From: Rhizomys pruinosus
Taxonomy: Eukaryota > Chordata > Mammalia > Rodentia > Spalacidae
Length of the DNA: 64,000 nucleotides
Direction of reading: 5' to 3'
NCBI GenBank assembly: GCA_009823505.1
Contig: VZQC01007982.1
Location: forward strand, 3,804,993-3,868,992
The notes below the pieces were generated by a model. That model was not told the origin of the DNA. It saw nothing but the letters and a program-made list of their open reading frames with translations, and made no database searches. Positions 34,312 through 45,565 of this stretch are shown here, in pieces (positions within the stretch are counted from its first letter, which is position 1; each line of letters begins with the position of its first letter). Made by a program: the position numbers and the translations under genes.

Positions 34312-34985
34312 CAAATCTCTGTTCTTTAGCATGACTGGCAGACACTGTTGGCTGATTCATAAAGGTTTCCCCAAAGTCTTCCTTGGTGCTCCCATTATGA
34401 GGGGCAAGTAGCTCTTTCCCAACCAAGAGCAGCAACATGTAGCAGCTTGGGCCATCGAAATATAAATGAGTGATTCCTGGATATAGCTAAGATTCCTTCT
34501 GTTGGGGAGGATCACCCCCTCCCACGATCCCAACAACAAACTGAAGTATGATCTCACCAAACTGCAGTCTGGGAAACCAGTGAGTTCATTGGGCTTACTT
34601 ATGGAGCAATGGATGAGGATTTACTCATAGGAATGTGCCCTCCTAAGGCGGAACTGGAAACTCTTCACCCAAGCATGAATGATGGCTTCCCCACAGCAGC
34701 ATAAAATAGCAAGAGAGCATCTCCTGGACTTCCATAGCAACCTATCTATATACCCTTCGCTCCTCCCCAAGGCTATATGCAAGTAGGGCCAACAGGTGGG
34801 TTGGGAGGTATGGCTGAACTCTCAGGCAAGGGTCTCGTGACTCTCTCTGCCTCTCCCTTCCTTGCTGGGGTATAACCAGTTAAAAAAGCTCAGCTGTGAT
34901 GATCCTAGACAAGCAGGCACAACCAAGCTTGGGAAGATGGCATCCGTCTGTTGGGAGGACAGTCTGGTATAACGTTGGACCAAGG
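34312..34985. other. unique sequence
   Basis: No recognisable feature. Confidence 0.5.
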
Positions 34986-35212
34986 GGGTGCTGAAGAGAT
35001 GGCTCAGCAGTTAAGAACACTGACTGCTCTTGCAGAGGACCTGAGTTTGGTTCCCAGAACCCACATGGCGGCTAACTCCAGTTCCAGGGGATCTGATCCC
35101 TTCTTCTGACCTCTGTGGACATTGCATGACATTGGTGTACTTACATGCATATAGGCAATACATTAATACACACAAAAATAAAAATAATAAATAAAATATT
35201 TTTAAAAAGTGA
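34986..35212 (+). mobile_element. B2 SINE
   Basis: GTGCTGAAGAGATGGCTCAG through an AATAAATAAAATATTTTT tail. A block between GGCGGCTAA and CTCCAGTTCC is missing relative to other copies. Confidence 0.92.
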
Positions 35213-35284
35213 AAAAATTAAAAAATGGACTAAAGTAGAGAAGAATTCTGAGAAAGATAAAATTTCCTAATAAAAGGGAGATGG

Positions 35285-35514
35285 TTCTCTTTTCTTTTTT
35301 TTCTTTTTTTTCCTTTTTTTATTTATTATATTTTAAGGGACTCACAGTATAAGAGCACATTGTTTTCAGATCACATTGATGTTGCTCAGTTTGCCATACA
35401 ATTAGGTAATTGGTGCTAGCATCCAGAGATGAGTGATACCATTTGTCATTTGTTTTTCTGGGACCATGTTACTTCACTCAGCATGATATCTTCGGTTCTC
35501 TTTTCATGTCTCAA
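35285..35514 (-). mobile_element. L1 3' end fragment
   Basis: GTTACTTCACTCAGCATGAT near 35470 is the complement of the conserved L1 ORF2 C-terminal segment (HAL SEVT in copy B, about residues 1257-1262). It is preceded by T-rich 3' UTR complement. This is a short reverse L1 tail. Confidence 0.7.
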
Positions 35515-35528
35515 AGATGAACACAATC

Positions 35529-35688
35529 GGCCAGGTGTGGTGGCACACACCTTTAATCCTAGCACTTGGGAGGCAGAGGCAGGTGGATCTCTGTGAGTTC
35601 AAGGCCAGCCTGGTCTACAGAGCGAGTTCCAGGCCAGCTGGGGCTACAGGGAGACCCTGTCTCGAAAAGACCAAAAAAAAAAAAAAAA
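35529..35688 (+). mobile_element. B1 SINE with perfect 14-bp duplication
   Basis: Complete B1 with CTCGAAAAGACC and a long A tail. AGATGAACACAATC flanks it at 35515-35528 and 35689-35702. Confidence 0.96.
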
Positions 35689-35829
35689 AGATGAACACAA
35701 TCTGGAATATTATGGTAATTATTACTGGAATGGCTGGCTTAGGGATGAAAGTCAATATGCTAAGAATGTGTAGCATATATGCATAAGGAGACAGACCATG
35801 AGTTGATTCCATATACCATTTTTCTGCTC

Positions 35830-36272
35830 CTCTTCTTTCAAAATATTTGTACAGAGATACAATATACAGAAAAGATGCCTACCATAGTGTTCAGCTCAAC
35901 TGCACACACTCAGGTAAGTAGAACCCAGGTCAAGGAAGACAGCATGACCAGCATGCTAGTGTGTCCCTGCTGTGTCCCCTTAACAGTTCTCACCTCTAGA
36001 GGAAACCCTTCTTGCTCTGAATACTACTGGATGGTTTGATCTGATTTTGTATTTAATAAATGGAATTGTATGATATGCATTGTTGGGTATCTTCTGTGTT
36101 TTGTGAGACTACATTGCTGTGGGTAGCTGCTGTTCATTAATTTTCTCTTTCCCATGCAGATCTCATATGCATATATAGTACAATTTATATATCCTACTGG
36201 TGATGAACATTCACCTGTTATCTAATTTTGGGTTGTTTACAATGAGCTTTCTTACACAGTTTGATGATAAAT

Positions 36273-36310
<38 letters not shown>

Positions 36311-36400
36311 TTCCACTGGATATGCTCCTGAGATTACAATTGCTGGGTCAGAGCACACACACTGGCAAGCAGTTTTTCCAAACAGTTACATCAAAAATCT
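35830..36400 (-). mobile_element. ancient L1 3' UTR fragment
   Basis: AATAAATGGAATTGTATGAT, ATTGCTGGGTCAGAGCA and GCAGTTTTTCCAAACAG follow the reverse order of old mammalian L1 3' ends. A (CA)n tract of about 19 units at 36273-36309 lies inside. Confidence 0.6.
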
Positions 36401-36704
36401 TTTCATGTAGAAAAAAGCGTTTGTTTATGCTATTGTAAGCTTGCTGGTAAATGTGTCCCAAACCAATAGAGCCTTCTTAGTGCTTAAAAATATTTTCATT
36501 ATTAGTTCAAACATATATAACCAAGAGACAAGATAAAAATTATATTTTGAACTTGTCTAGAAATATTAGAGATTCTTATAAGATAGCATAACTTCCTGGC
36601 TGGAAAGAAAAGCAATTGACAACATTTATAGGACTTGTTTGACACCTGAAACCATTCTAAATGGCTCACGTACACTGACACACTGACTCATTAACTTAAC
36701 AATA

Positions 36705-36826
36705 GGCCAGGCATGGTAACACACACCTTTATTCCCAGCTCTTGAAAGTCAGAAGCAGGTGGATCTCTGTACAGGTGAGTTTCAGCCAACCAGGGTTACA
36801 TAGCAAGACCCTGTTTCAAAAAAAGA
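36705..36826 (+). mobile_element. B1 SINE, diverged
   Basis: GGCCAGGCATGGTAACACAC, AGAAGCAGGTGGATCTCTG and AGACCCTGTTTCAAAAAAAG mark an old B1. Confidence 0.8.
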
Positions 36827-36850
36827 AGGAATAATTAAGAATGAGCCTGC

Positions 36851-37067
36851 AGGGGGAGATGGCCTAGTGGTTAAGAGCTTCGACTGCTCTTGCAGAGGAC
36901 CCGGGTTCGATCCCCAGCACCCACATGGCAACTGAGAACTGTCTTTAACTCCAGTTCCAGGGGAATCTGACACCCTCTTCTGACCTCCGTGGCATTGCAC
37001 GACATGGGTGCACAAACCTGCATGTGGACAGTACATTCATACACATAAAAATAAATAAATAAATAAA
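36851..37067 (+). mobile_element. B2 SINE
   Basis: GGGGGAGATGGCCTAGTGG through an (AAAT)n tail. GAATGAGCCTGC flanks it at 36839-36850 and at about 37070-37081. The head lacks a few bases of the usual GGGGCTGGAGAG. Confidence 0.92.
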
Positions 37068-37081
37068 TAGAATGAGCCTGC

Positions 37082-37237
37082 CGGGCGTGGTGGTCACATG
37101 CCTTTAATCCTAGCACTTGGGAGGTGGAGGCAGGAGGATCTTTGTGAGTTCAAGGCCAGCCTGGTCTACAGAGTGAGTTCCAGGACAGGGGAGACCCTGT
37201 CTCGAAAAGACCAAAAAAAAAAAAAAAAAAAAAAAAG
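37082..37237 (+). mobile_element. B1 SINE adjoining the B2 duplication
   Basis: B1 head CGGGCGTGGTGGTCACATG begins right at the 3' duplication of the preceding B2. It lacks an 11-base piece of the usual CAGCTGGGGCTACAGGG end and finishes with a long A tail. Confidence 0.9.
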
Positions 37238-37260
37238 GCAAGTACTAGTGATATATTCAG

Positions 37261-37302
37261 TCCACAGAAAAGAAACCAAGCTCCACAGAAAAGAAACCAA
37301 GC
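37261..37302 (+). repeat. 21-bp tandem duplication
   Basis: A 21-base unit beginning TCCACAGAAAAGAAACC occurs twice in exact tandem at 37261-37281 and 37282-37302, in otherwise unique DNA. Confidence 0.9.
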
Positions 37303-37679
37303 TTCAAAGAGATCAAACAAGCCATGATCACACAGGCAAGAAATGGTGAAACCAGAACTTAGAGTCTCTGATTCCAGAATCTTCCCCTTGGACTCTGTCA
37401 GCCCTACTGCCTGATGGCTAATTCTCTTCTCACTGATGTCAAGTTGCTAGATTTCTGTGTGCATTTGGATGTATGTGCACTCTTAAGCACCACATATTTT
37501 GAGCACAAGTCCAGGATGTTTGCCATGGCCTTCCAGGTGACTTATGCCAACAAATTTCTGGAATGGGAACTCCAAGAATTTGCCTATGTGCAATAACTTT
37601 AAGTGTTTTTATATTAGTGTATATTCCTTGTACAAAGCTATAGATTTCATGATATTTTTATTCAAGTATATCATACATT

Positions 37680-38250
37680 TGCCAGAATAGCTATCATTAA
37701 AAAATTAATAAGTAACAACAAACACTTATGCAGTTTGGGGGTGGATATGGAAACTGATGCAGCTACTATGGAAATTAGCAGAAAAGTTCTTTAAAAAAAA
37801 ACCCTAAAAATGGAAATACTCTATGAGCCAGCTATACCACTTCTGGAAATATGCCCTAAGGAATCTATGCCAGCATTCTATGGGTATACATGCACATCCA
37901 TGCCAGCATTCTATGGGTATACATGCACATCCATGCCAGCATTCTATGGGTATACATGCACATCCATGCCAGCATTCTATAGGTATACATGCACATCCAT
38001 GTTTATCATGGCGCTAGTCACAGCAGCCCAGCTAGGGACTCAGCCTAGGCATCCATCAATAGATGAATGGATAGAGAAAATGTGGTGTATTCATAAATGG
38101 AGTTTTGTTGAGCCATAAAAAAGAATAAAATGTCGTCAGTTGTGGGAAATTGATGGACTTGGACATCATTATATTTAAACAAAATAAGCCAGCCCTAGAA
38201 AGACAAATATTGCAATAGCTTTTGTATTCTTACTATCAACCTTGAATAGT
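37680..38250 (+). mobile_element. old L1 ORF2 3' end with minisatellite
   Basis: An old L1 remnant encoding phrases such as EPAIPLLEICPKE and [17 protein letters not shown] in frame from 37810 to 38118. These correspond to residues about 1174-1230 of the intact ORF2 at 16832-20665. It is interrupted by stops elsewhere and has a 33-base tandem expansion in its middle. It is a fossil, not a gene. Confidence 0.8.
37868..37999 (+). repeat. 4 x 33-bp minisatellite in L1 remnant
   Basis: Four tandem units of exactly 33 bases (start TGCCAGCATTCTATGGGTAT), with one base change in the fourth. The unit encodes MPAFYGYTCTS four times without shifting the L1 frame. Confidence 0.96.
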
Positions 38251-38482
38251 ATGTTTCTCATCTTCCAACACACTGATTATTTTTTAAAGCCTGTTTATTT
38301 GGGGGCAATACTTTTATGAGTAATTTGTGTTTCTGTATGTTACAGTCAGCACCGTTTACCAAGCCTGGGAGCTTAAGGATGTTGATGGAAAGGCACACAG
38401 GGAAGAATTTGGGAGCAAGGGAGCAGCTCTTAAGTATTTTTCACTGGTTCCTTCTTTTTATTTGATTTCTTTCTATTTCCAT

Positions 38483-38717
38483 TTTTTTAATTTTATTTAT
38501 TTTCACGTATGTATGAATGTACTGTCTGCATGTAGGTTGGTGCACCCGTGTCGTGCAATGCCGCGGAGGTTGGAAGAGGGTGTCGGATTCCCCTGGAACT
38601 GGAGTTAAAGACGGTTTTCAGCCGCCATGTGGGTGCTGGGGATTGAACCTGGGTCCTCTGCAAGTCCTCTGCAAGAGCAGTCGGCGCTCTTAACCACTAG
38701 GCCATCTCTCCAGCCCC
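38483..38717 (-). mobile_element. B2 SINE with local 12-bp duplication
   Basis: Reverse B2 without the internal AACTCCAG duplication. A GTCCTCTGCAA unit is repeated in tandem near 38652-38675 in its B-box side. Confidence 0.95.
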
Positions 38718-38827
38718 TATTTCCATTTTTTAAAATGTTTTTTCAGTCATTACTTCCTCAAAGACTTAAAGAAGAACTTCAGTTTGTCGTCATTAATTGG
38801 TTGATATTTAATTGGAATTTTGTTTAT

Positions 38828-39025
38828 TGGGTTTTGAGACAGGGTCTTATGTATCTCCAGCTGGTCTCAAACTCACTATGTAGATGAGAGTGACCTTGAA
38901 CTTCTGAGCTTCCTGCCTCCACCAGTGTGCATCACCATGCATGGTCTGGGCAGTCCTGGGGATGAAACCCCAGGCTACTCCATGCCAAGCAAGGTCTCCA
39001 CCAACTGAGCTACTTCCCAAGACCC
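38828..39025 (-). mobile_element. B4 SINE
   Basis: A B1-like part (GAGACAGGGTCTTATGTA, ATGTAGATGAGAG) is followed by an ID-like part (TGGGGATGAAACCCCAGG, CTGAGCTACTTCCCAAG) in the reverse B4 order. Confidence 0.8.
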
Positions 39026-39289
39026 ATCAATTGGGTCTTTACTGGTATCTGAAGACTAGGCCACATCTCCTTCATTTAGAATTTCAGTTAGAGTGGTAAA
39101 ATCATGTAGAGTTCTAACACTGAGCTCTAAACCGAATCTCTGTGGACTGAGCTAGATCAGGGGCAACATCAGCTCACATTCAGCTTCCAGATCATGAGGC
39201 AGGTATGTCCCAAGGCTAAAGACAGCTTTATTGAAATAGCTTGATGGGTTGTAAATGAAAATAGATTTTTTTCACAACTCTTTTTTTAG

Positions 39290-39590
39290 ATGATGGTAAG
39301 AATACTTATCATGAGACTTACCCTCTCAACAAACTTTAAGCATATAACACACTCTTGTTTACCATAGGCACAATATTGGTCAAAAAGTTTTGTCCATGGT
39401 ATGACATGTGGCAGCATTAACTTCTGTTTTTATGGAATATTCCATTGTGTGTATAGAATATTATTTATCAGTTTATTCTTTGATGAACACATTTGTTGCT
39501 TCCTCATCTTGGCTATTGTGAATTATGCTTTGATAAGCATATAGATATTGCTTGGAAATGCAAATTTTGTACAACATGAATCTTTTTTTA
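39290..39590 (-). mobile_element. old L1 3' end fragment
   Basis: TGGAATATTCCATTGTGTGT, TTGCTTCCTCATCTTGGC and TATTGTGAATTATGCTT are the complement of the classic old-L1 3' ORF2 and UTR wording. Confidence 0.7.
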
Positions 39591-39716
39591 TTGAAAACTA
39601 TATATGCAGACATAGAGAGATATAAGACTATGAGGTACCAGTTTTCTCAATTTTAATTCAAAGATTTTTGGAAAATACTTTTCCTAGTAAGATTTTTATT
39701 AAAAAATATTTTTTTC

Positions 39717-39840
39717 AGGCTTCAGAGATGACTTAGCTGGTAAGGGCACTTGCCACCAAGCCTGAAGACCCGAGTTCAATTCCCAGGTCCCAACTGGTAG
39801 GAGAGAAGTAACTCCCTGTATGATAACTGGAGGTAACACT
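39717..39840 (+). mobile_element. B3-like SINE
   Basis: AGAGATGACTTAGCTGGTAA, CACTTGCCACCAAGCCTG and CGAGTTCAATTCCCAGG mark a B3 head with a degraded 3' half. Confidence 0.8.
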
Positions 39841-40027
39841 GTGAACTCTTCCCACAGCAGGAAAATGTTAATAGAATCCCCTCCATCGTTAGCTACATGT
39901 GTGTGTCAGTGGTGCCATGTCAGAAGTACCCAGAAGTGAAGAAATGCTTCAGTAGATATATCATAGGACAACATAGAATTACATATAGCAGTCTCTTTTC
40001 CTTTCAAATATCAGAACTTGAGTCACC

Positions 40028-40029
<2 letters not shown>

Positions 40030-40080
<51 letters not shown>

Positions 40081-40087
40081 CCCCCCT
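40030..40087. repeat. CT microsatellite with C run
   Basis: (TC)n of about 24 units followed by about nine C. Confidence 0.96.
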
Positions 40088-40782
40088 TTTGAAGGCCTAT
40101 TGTGTGCCAGCATTTTCAATCCTGAAATGACACTGAAATGACCCTCTTCTTCTCTATTTTTGGACTCAGTCCATGGAGGAAATCATTTTTATTTTCATTG
40201 CTGGAAATTTCCTTAGCCTCTGATTTCCTCAGAGGACTGTGTGTTATGTAAGAAAAAAAGGTCCCCATTTTTCATCTTCCATCTCAGTGAGTTTAAGGGC
40301 TGATGTACATCATTGAAGTTTGCTATGAACACTGTTTGTTAATTATGGCAAGCACATAGTCGACATGCTGTGATGATGGAAGAAAAAAAGAATAGCCCAT
40401 TGTGGGAATGAAACTTTGTGTGTGGCTTGAAGTGACAACTTGTAAGACCTGTCCCAGGAGATCTCCAGTTATCTGATATCTCTGTGGGCTTCCAGAGTTA
40501 TCTGTAGCAGGAAGATTCGGGATATTACAATGATTCTTGCTTCGCCCTATCGCTGCAAAGTTCCAGGCCCCTTCCCTTGAGGCATTGAGCAAAATGTCAC
40601 ACCTCTAGTTACCTGTTGCACAAACCGGAGCTCTGCAGCCTCCTGATGAGAACCAAGTTGGCTCACCCCTCCCTTCCGCCTGCTCCCCACTTCCTTGACC
40701 AAAGCACAGTAGTCTTGAATATATAGACCTCACTGACAGAAAATAAACGGAGTTCCTATCCTCCCCGGCTCTCCACGTGTGT

Positions 40783-40829
<47 letters not shown>

Positions 40830-41375
40830 CGTTCTGTTCTACAGCTGATCTTCGGTGGTTTTCCCTCCCCCCTTCTTGCGGGAGAAGAGCCTAGAGACTG
40901 CCGGCCTGCAGGCAGGAGGCAAGTCCCGGAGCCGAGCCAAGAAGGGAAGGACAGTGTGTGGAAGGCAGTCACGCGTGACTCAAAGACACTGACCCGACAG
41001 CCCATCAGTCAGGGGAGCTTCGAAATGATTTTGCCGTGATCTAGGGCTATTAAAATTAATGGGTCTCAGCGCATCAACCAACCAATACAGACAGCATGCA
41101 ACTCTTGCTGAGGAATAGGATCCAGTGCTTTTAAGTGTGTTGAAATTTTCAGGTTTGGGGCTGGTCACACCATACCACATTTGCATAAAAAGTTATTTCC
41201 ATGTTTCTCTCTTCTCCTTTCCATGTCTGTCCACTCTCATCAGAAAAAAAAAAATTCCATACCAGACTTTGGCATCTTGTCTTATTTGAGTATTCTATTG
41301 TTGATAACTTTGGCTTTGTCTCTGAAACTGGAGTCATCACCACCTGAGTTATGAGTACACTCACGTGTCCCAGCT
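40088..41375. other. unique DNA with a CpG-rich patch and GT repeat
   Basis: A (GT)n tract lies at 40776-40828, then a GC- and CpG-richer stretch at about 40850-40985 (GGAGCCGAGCC, CACGCGTGAC). A pyrimidine-rich TTCTGTTCTACAG that looks like a splice acceptor precedes it. I found no coding frame worth naming, so a regulatory or non-coding exon role is only speculation. Confidence 0.4.
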
Positions 41376-41478
41376 TCAGACTCCACACCAGGCCACCATG
41401 TGGGTGCTGGGAATAGAACCCGAGTTCTCTGCCAAGAATAGCCAGTGCTCTTAACTACTGAGTTGTCTCTCCAGTCCT
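41376..41478 (-). mobile_element. B2 SINE head fragment
   Basis: CCATGTGGGTGCTGGGAATA through CTGAGTTGTCTCTCCAG is the complement of the 5' half of B2. The 3' half is absent. Confidence 0.85.
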
Positions 41479-41487
41479 CTCAGGCTG

Positions 41488-41562
<75 letters not shown>

Positions 41563-41719
41563 TTGTTCTCCTTTTTTTTTGGTCGTTTTGAGACAGAGCC
41601 TCCCTTTAATTCCAGTTGGCCTGGATCTATGTAGACCAGGCTGGCCTTGAATGCACAGAGATCCACCTGCCTCTGCCTCCAGAGTGCTGGGATTAAAGGC
41701 ATGCACCACCACGCCCAGC
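41488..41719 (-). mobile_element. B1 SINE with expanded (GAAA)n tail
   Basis: Reverse B1 (GAGACAGAGCCTCCC to CACCACGCCCAGC) whose tail reads (TTTC)n over 41488-41563 on this strand. CTCAGGCTGCTTTCTT at 41479-41494 and 41720-41735 is the likely target duplication, which overlaps the first tail repeats. Confidence 0.9.
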
Positions 41720-41902
41720 CTCAGGCTGCTTTCTTATATAACCTAGGACCACTTTGCCAGGGTGGCACCACCCACAATGGGGTAGGCCTTCCCCCATCAC
41801 TTAATAATCAAGAAAATGCCTAACAGGCATACCACAGAGAAATCCAATAGAGGAAATTCTCCAACTGAGGTTCCCTCCTCCCAGGTGTGTCAAGCTGACC
41901 AC
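41720..41902 (-). mobile_element. diverged fragment of the 407-bp repeat family
   Basis: CTGCTTTCTTATATAACC, GGTGGCACCACCCACAATGG, GAGGTTCCCTCCTCCCAGG and TGTGTCAAGCTGACC follow the order of the element at 8641-9047. The 5' part was lost at the B1 insertion point. Confidence 0.7.
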
Positions 41903-42169
41903 GGGAAATTCTCCAGGGCAAAATACCAGAGAATTTCAAAGCAATTTCAACGCCTGCTATATCTGCTGTGAGACAAATTCTTACCTGTGGCTGGAAAACA
42001 CCCACGTAGCCAAGGAACTCGGAACTGCTGTAGAGCTTAAGTCCTACTGTGCTCTGTTGAGATCAAGGACTGTGCTGAATTGTTAGCCATAACAATCAGC
42101 AAGCCATGACTCTCTGGAAGACAGCTCACAAGTAGACAGCCAATCACTTCCATCTAGGCCAATCCCCTT
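41903..42169. other. unique sequence
   Basis: No recognisable feature. Confidence 0.5.
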
Positions 42170-42505
42170 AGGGCTCAAACCCAAAATGCCCCTCACGAGT
42201 TCGCATTTTGAATACTTGCTCCCTAGCATGGGACGAGGTGCTGTTTTGAAGGATGCAGGGATGCTCCAGGAGATGGGACCTGGCTGGTAGAAGTCGGAAG
42301 GCTCTTCTGTGCTCTCTCTCCTTCCTGGTCCATGCCAGGTAAATAGTCATGGCCTCACACTCCCAGCTCCCTGGGCAGAGCCATCTGCTCTACCATCCTG
42401 ACTATGATAGACTAAAATCCCCCTGAAACCGTGAACCAAAAGAAATCTGTCCCCCATTAAGTTGTCTCTATCTGATATTATAGCCACGGGGAAGTGCAAA
42501 ACAAC
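42170..42505 (+). mobile_element. interspersed repeat, family not assigned
   Basis: It starts around AAACCCAAAATGCCCCTC and ends CCCATTAAGTTGTCTC with CCACGGGGAAGTGCAAAAC. The end resembles those of the repeats at 32040-33400. Class is uncertain. Confidence 0.4.
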
Positions 42506-43825
42506 AAAAATCATTGCTTAACTTTCCTTCTCCCTCTTCTTCCTGTTACTTCTGTATGCTTTATGCAAATGAATGTATATGAAACTTCTTAATTTCACAA
42601 GAAGTTCTTGACCTAAACTCAATGCTATCACAGAGAGAGATTTATCAGCCTACCATACCCTCAAACCAGCAGTATTGGAGCCCATAATGATCATTTTCCA
42701 ATCAGGAAAGACTTTGAACGTCTCTTTACCAAACTGCTCCAAGTGTTACCCTCCATAGCACTTTGCCTGCTTAATAAGAACTTCAGCACCCATGAGTTGC
42801 TAATTTTTCCAGGCTTGCCTCTTCTAGCAATAGTTATGTCTTAAAATTACTGTACATCATTTTCTTTGAACAAAACTAAATAGTACGGAACACAGGGAGG
42901 CTATAGACTGAGCAGGATAACGGTGTTTCATCCGCAAAGACAGGGTGATAAAATGCTCTACAGTTGTGCACCACGGAAATTTCTTTCCCCTCACACCTCT
43001 GTGAAGCCCAGAGCTGTGTCTAACAGGCTTTCAGTGCTACTGTTAACACATATTTACACTCTCACAGCTCTGAGATGGGTATCTCATCTCATCTCAAGAC
43101 AAAGTCATCCCAATTGGACCACGTTATCCATCTGAACCTATTAAATCTTATTTATTTCCCAGCTGCTCAAGTTTCCCAGGTAATGGTTATTTATGTAGGA
43201 ATTTGACAAATGTCAGACAGAGCCACTGATGCCTGTCTGGACTCCTATTTGCAAAGGATGACATCCAGAGGGTGTGAATATTTCCCCTTTTTTTCTCCTA
43301 AGGCTATCTTTTTTGAGTTTTTAGACAACAAGGCCACACAGTGTCTGATCTGTAGTGAAAGAGGGAGACCAAATATTATCCCAAGGGCCAAATGCTGCAG
43401 GAAATAGAATCAACACTATAAAGTGCACCACTAACTCGGTATACAAATCCATTCATAGTTCTTTTATATTCCCCATTATTATTTGCTCAGTAGAAAAACT
43501 TTCCCATGTACCTTTATGGCAGAAGGCCTGGGATCTCTCTTGAGGTCTACCCTAATATCTTAAATCACCAATGAATGCCAAAGCCTTAGTTACTTGGCAG
43601 TGTGTTGACAGGGCGATAGTCCTTCTAGAGAGCCACTTACAGTATACCACTGCCCAGGAGCCAGATTGAAGGTCTTTCCCCAATCTTTTTTTTTAAACAT
43701 ATATAAAATATTTAACCCAACAAGTACAAAGGAAACTCCTTCCTGAATAGGTCATCTGTCAGGCATGAAACAAATCTTTATAAATTTCAAAAGAACAAAA
43801 TGAATGTAACAGATGTCTTTTCTAT
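42506..43825. other. unique sequence
   Basis: I recognise nothing. Short frames such as those at 42923-43135 and 43210-43407 have no motif support. Confidence 0.5.
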
Positions 43826-44033
43826 TTTTTTATTTCTGATTATGTCCATAGGTGTGTGTCTGTGTGGGTCTGTGCATGTGTGCACGCAAGGTGCTCGTGG
43901 GACCAGAAGAGAATGTTGGCTCCCCTGGAGTTGGAGTTACAGGCACTTGAAGTCCACCAAAATAGGAGCTGGGAACCAACCATCTTGGCTTCTCTGAAAG
44001 AGTAGTATGTACTCTTAGCTACTGAGCCGCCCA
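43826..44033 (-). mobile_element. B2/B3 SINE, diverged
   Basis: AGAAGAGAATGTTGGCTCCC, CTGGAGTTGGAGTTACAGG, GGAGCTGGGAACC and CTACTGAGCCGCCC give the reverse B2/B3 order. Confidence 0.8.
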
Positions 44034-44894
44034 CAAATATTTATCCATCCACAGTCTTACCCATCTGAGAACACTGTGAACTGTAATAGTGACTGGCCTG
44101 GTAAGACATGCTCTTTGGTGTCATCGTGGCATGCATGTTATGGGGTAAATATTTTCTGATTGGGTTTAAGGTTCATTCCACAGGATAGAACTCATGCTTG
44201 GTACTGTAAACTGGGCTATGTCTTAGTCCTTGATAGGAATATAAAGCTTCAAAAATTATCACAGGTATGTTGAACCAAAAAGGTAATGATCAAAAATAAG
44301 AAAATCCTCCATTTTCTTTATTACTCCAGATGGCCATACTTTCCAGACACACTTGGCTAAATTTCAAGGTCCCCATGATTTCTCAACAGACACAAAAGGA
44401 TCCTCAGATGCCCAGAGGCCAGCCAGCACGGAGAAGCATGGGACCTGCTGGGCCCCCTGCTGGCCCTAGGTCTATACCCAACTCTTCCTCCTATCCCCCA
44501 CTCCCAACATGATATCAGATGAAATGTCAGGCAGCTACAGCCATACTGCCCTGCAGGCCTCTGAAAGGCCCAGTTCTTTGAGTTTGCAGACATTTCCCCG
44601 TGCAGAGTTCTTGGTGTTGAGAAGGCTGAATGAGAAGTTTTAATCCTCAGCTGTGCCCAAAACAGCACTCATCACAGTCACTGTTTATGCTACCAACACA
44701 GATTGTGCCCCTTTTTGTAATGGTGCCGCCTTGAGGATCCTAATGTCCTGTTCTGCTGCTGCCCTTTGACTACAGGATTGGACTCCCCAGTAGCCTGAGA
44801 CTAGTCTATCACATGTGACTTTGTTACTTTTTTTTATCTGAGAAGGAAGGGGATAAGATATAACAGTTTTTCCAAGTGGCTTCTCTTTCTTTTA
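44034..44894. other. unique sequence
   Basis: No recognisable feature, though 44390-44520 is locally GC-rich. Confidence 0.5.
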
Positions 44895-45118
44895 TAAAAT
44901 ATTTTATTTATTATTTTTATTTTAGGTGTTTGAGTGGTTTGCCTATATGTCTATAAGTGCACCCATGTCGTTCAATGCCTGTGGAGGTCACAAGAGAGTG
45001 CCAGATCCCCCGGGACCGGAGTTAAGGTTGTTAGCTGCCATGTGGGTGCTGGGAACTGAACCCAGGCCCTCTGCACGAGCAGCCAGTGCTCTTAACTACT
45101 GAGACATCTCTCTAGCCC
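44895..45118 (-). mobile_element. B2 SINE
   Basis: Reverse B2 flanked by near-identical pyrimidine-rich TTCT(C/T)TTTCTTTTA sequence on both sides (44881-44894 and about 45121-45134), a plausible target duplication. Confidence 0.93.
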
Positions 45119-45134
45119 CTTTTCTTTCTTTTAC

Positions 45135-45366
45135 ATCTAATGAAGAACAGTCAAAGTGATAGCCACAATCCACACATATCTTCTCCACCACATAGGCACA
45201 GTTATGTCCCAAATCTTGCTAAGCCAAGATTAAATAACTTTTACATTCACAAAAGATGACAATGATACACTTAATTTACATTGCCCTTTGTATTCATTTT
45301 GTGTTGTGACTGTAACAATTTCCCCAAATTTGATGGCTTAGAACAACACCAAGAACCTAGAACAAG
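45135..45366. other. unique sequence
   Basis: No recognisable feature. Confidence 0.5.
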
Positions 45367-45527
45367 TACAAGTGAGATGGCTCAGTGGGTAGAAACGCTT
45401 GCCATTCAAGCCTGATGATCCAAGTTCCATTCCCAGGACCCACAGCATAAGGAGAAAACCTACTCTCAAAAGTTGTCCTCTGACCTCTGATTACAGACCA
45501 TGCCATATGTGTGCCCACACTCACACA

Positions 45528-45562
<35 letters not shown>
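45367..45562 (+). mobile_element. B3-like SINE with CA tail
   Basis: GTGAGATGGCTCAGTGGGTA, CAAGCCTGATGATCCAAGT, GTTGTCCTCTGACCTCTG, then a (CA)n tract at about 45520-45562. Confidence 0.88.

Positions 45563-45565
<3 letters not shown>

Noticed and set aside
37868..37999. Regular 33-bp repeats that could suggest a CRISPR array
   Set aside because: The units are contiguous with no unique spacers and lie inside an L1 remnant in mammalian DNA.
40730..41039. Frames reading through the GT repeat into the CpG-richer patch
   Set aside because: Cys-Val or His-Thr repeats come from the dinucleotide tract and the remaining part has no motif.
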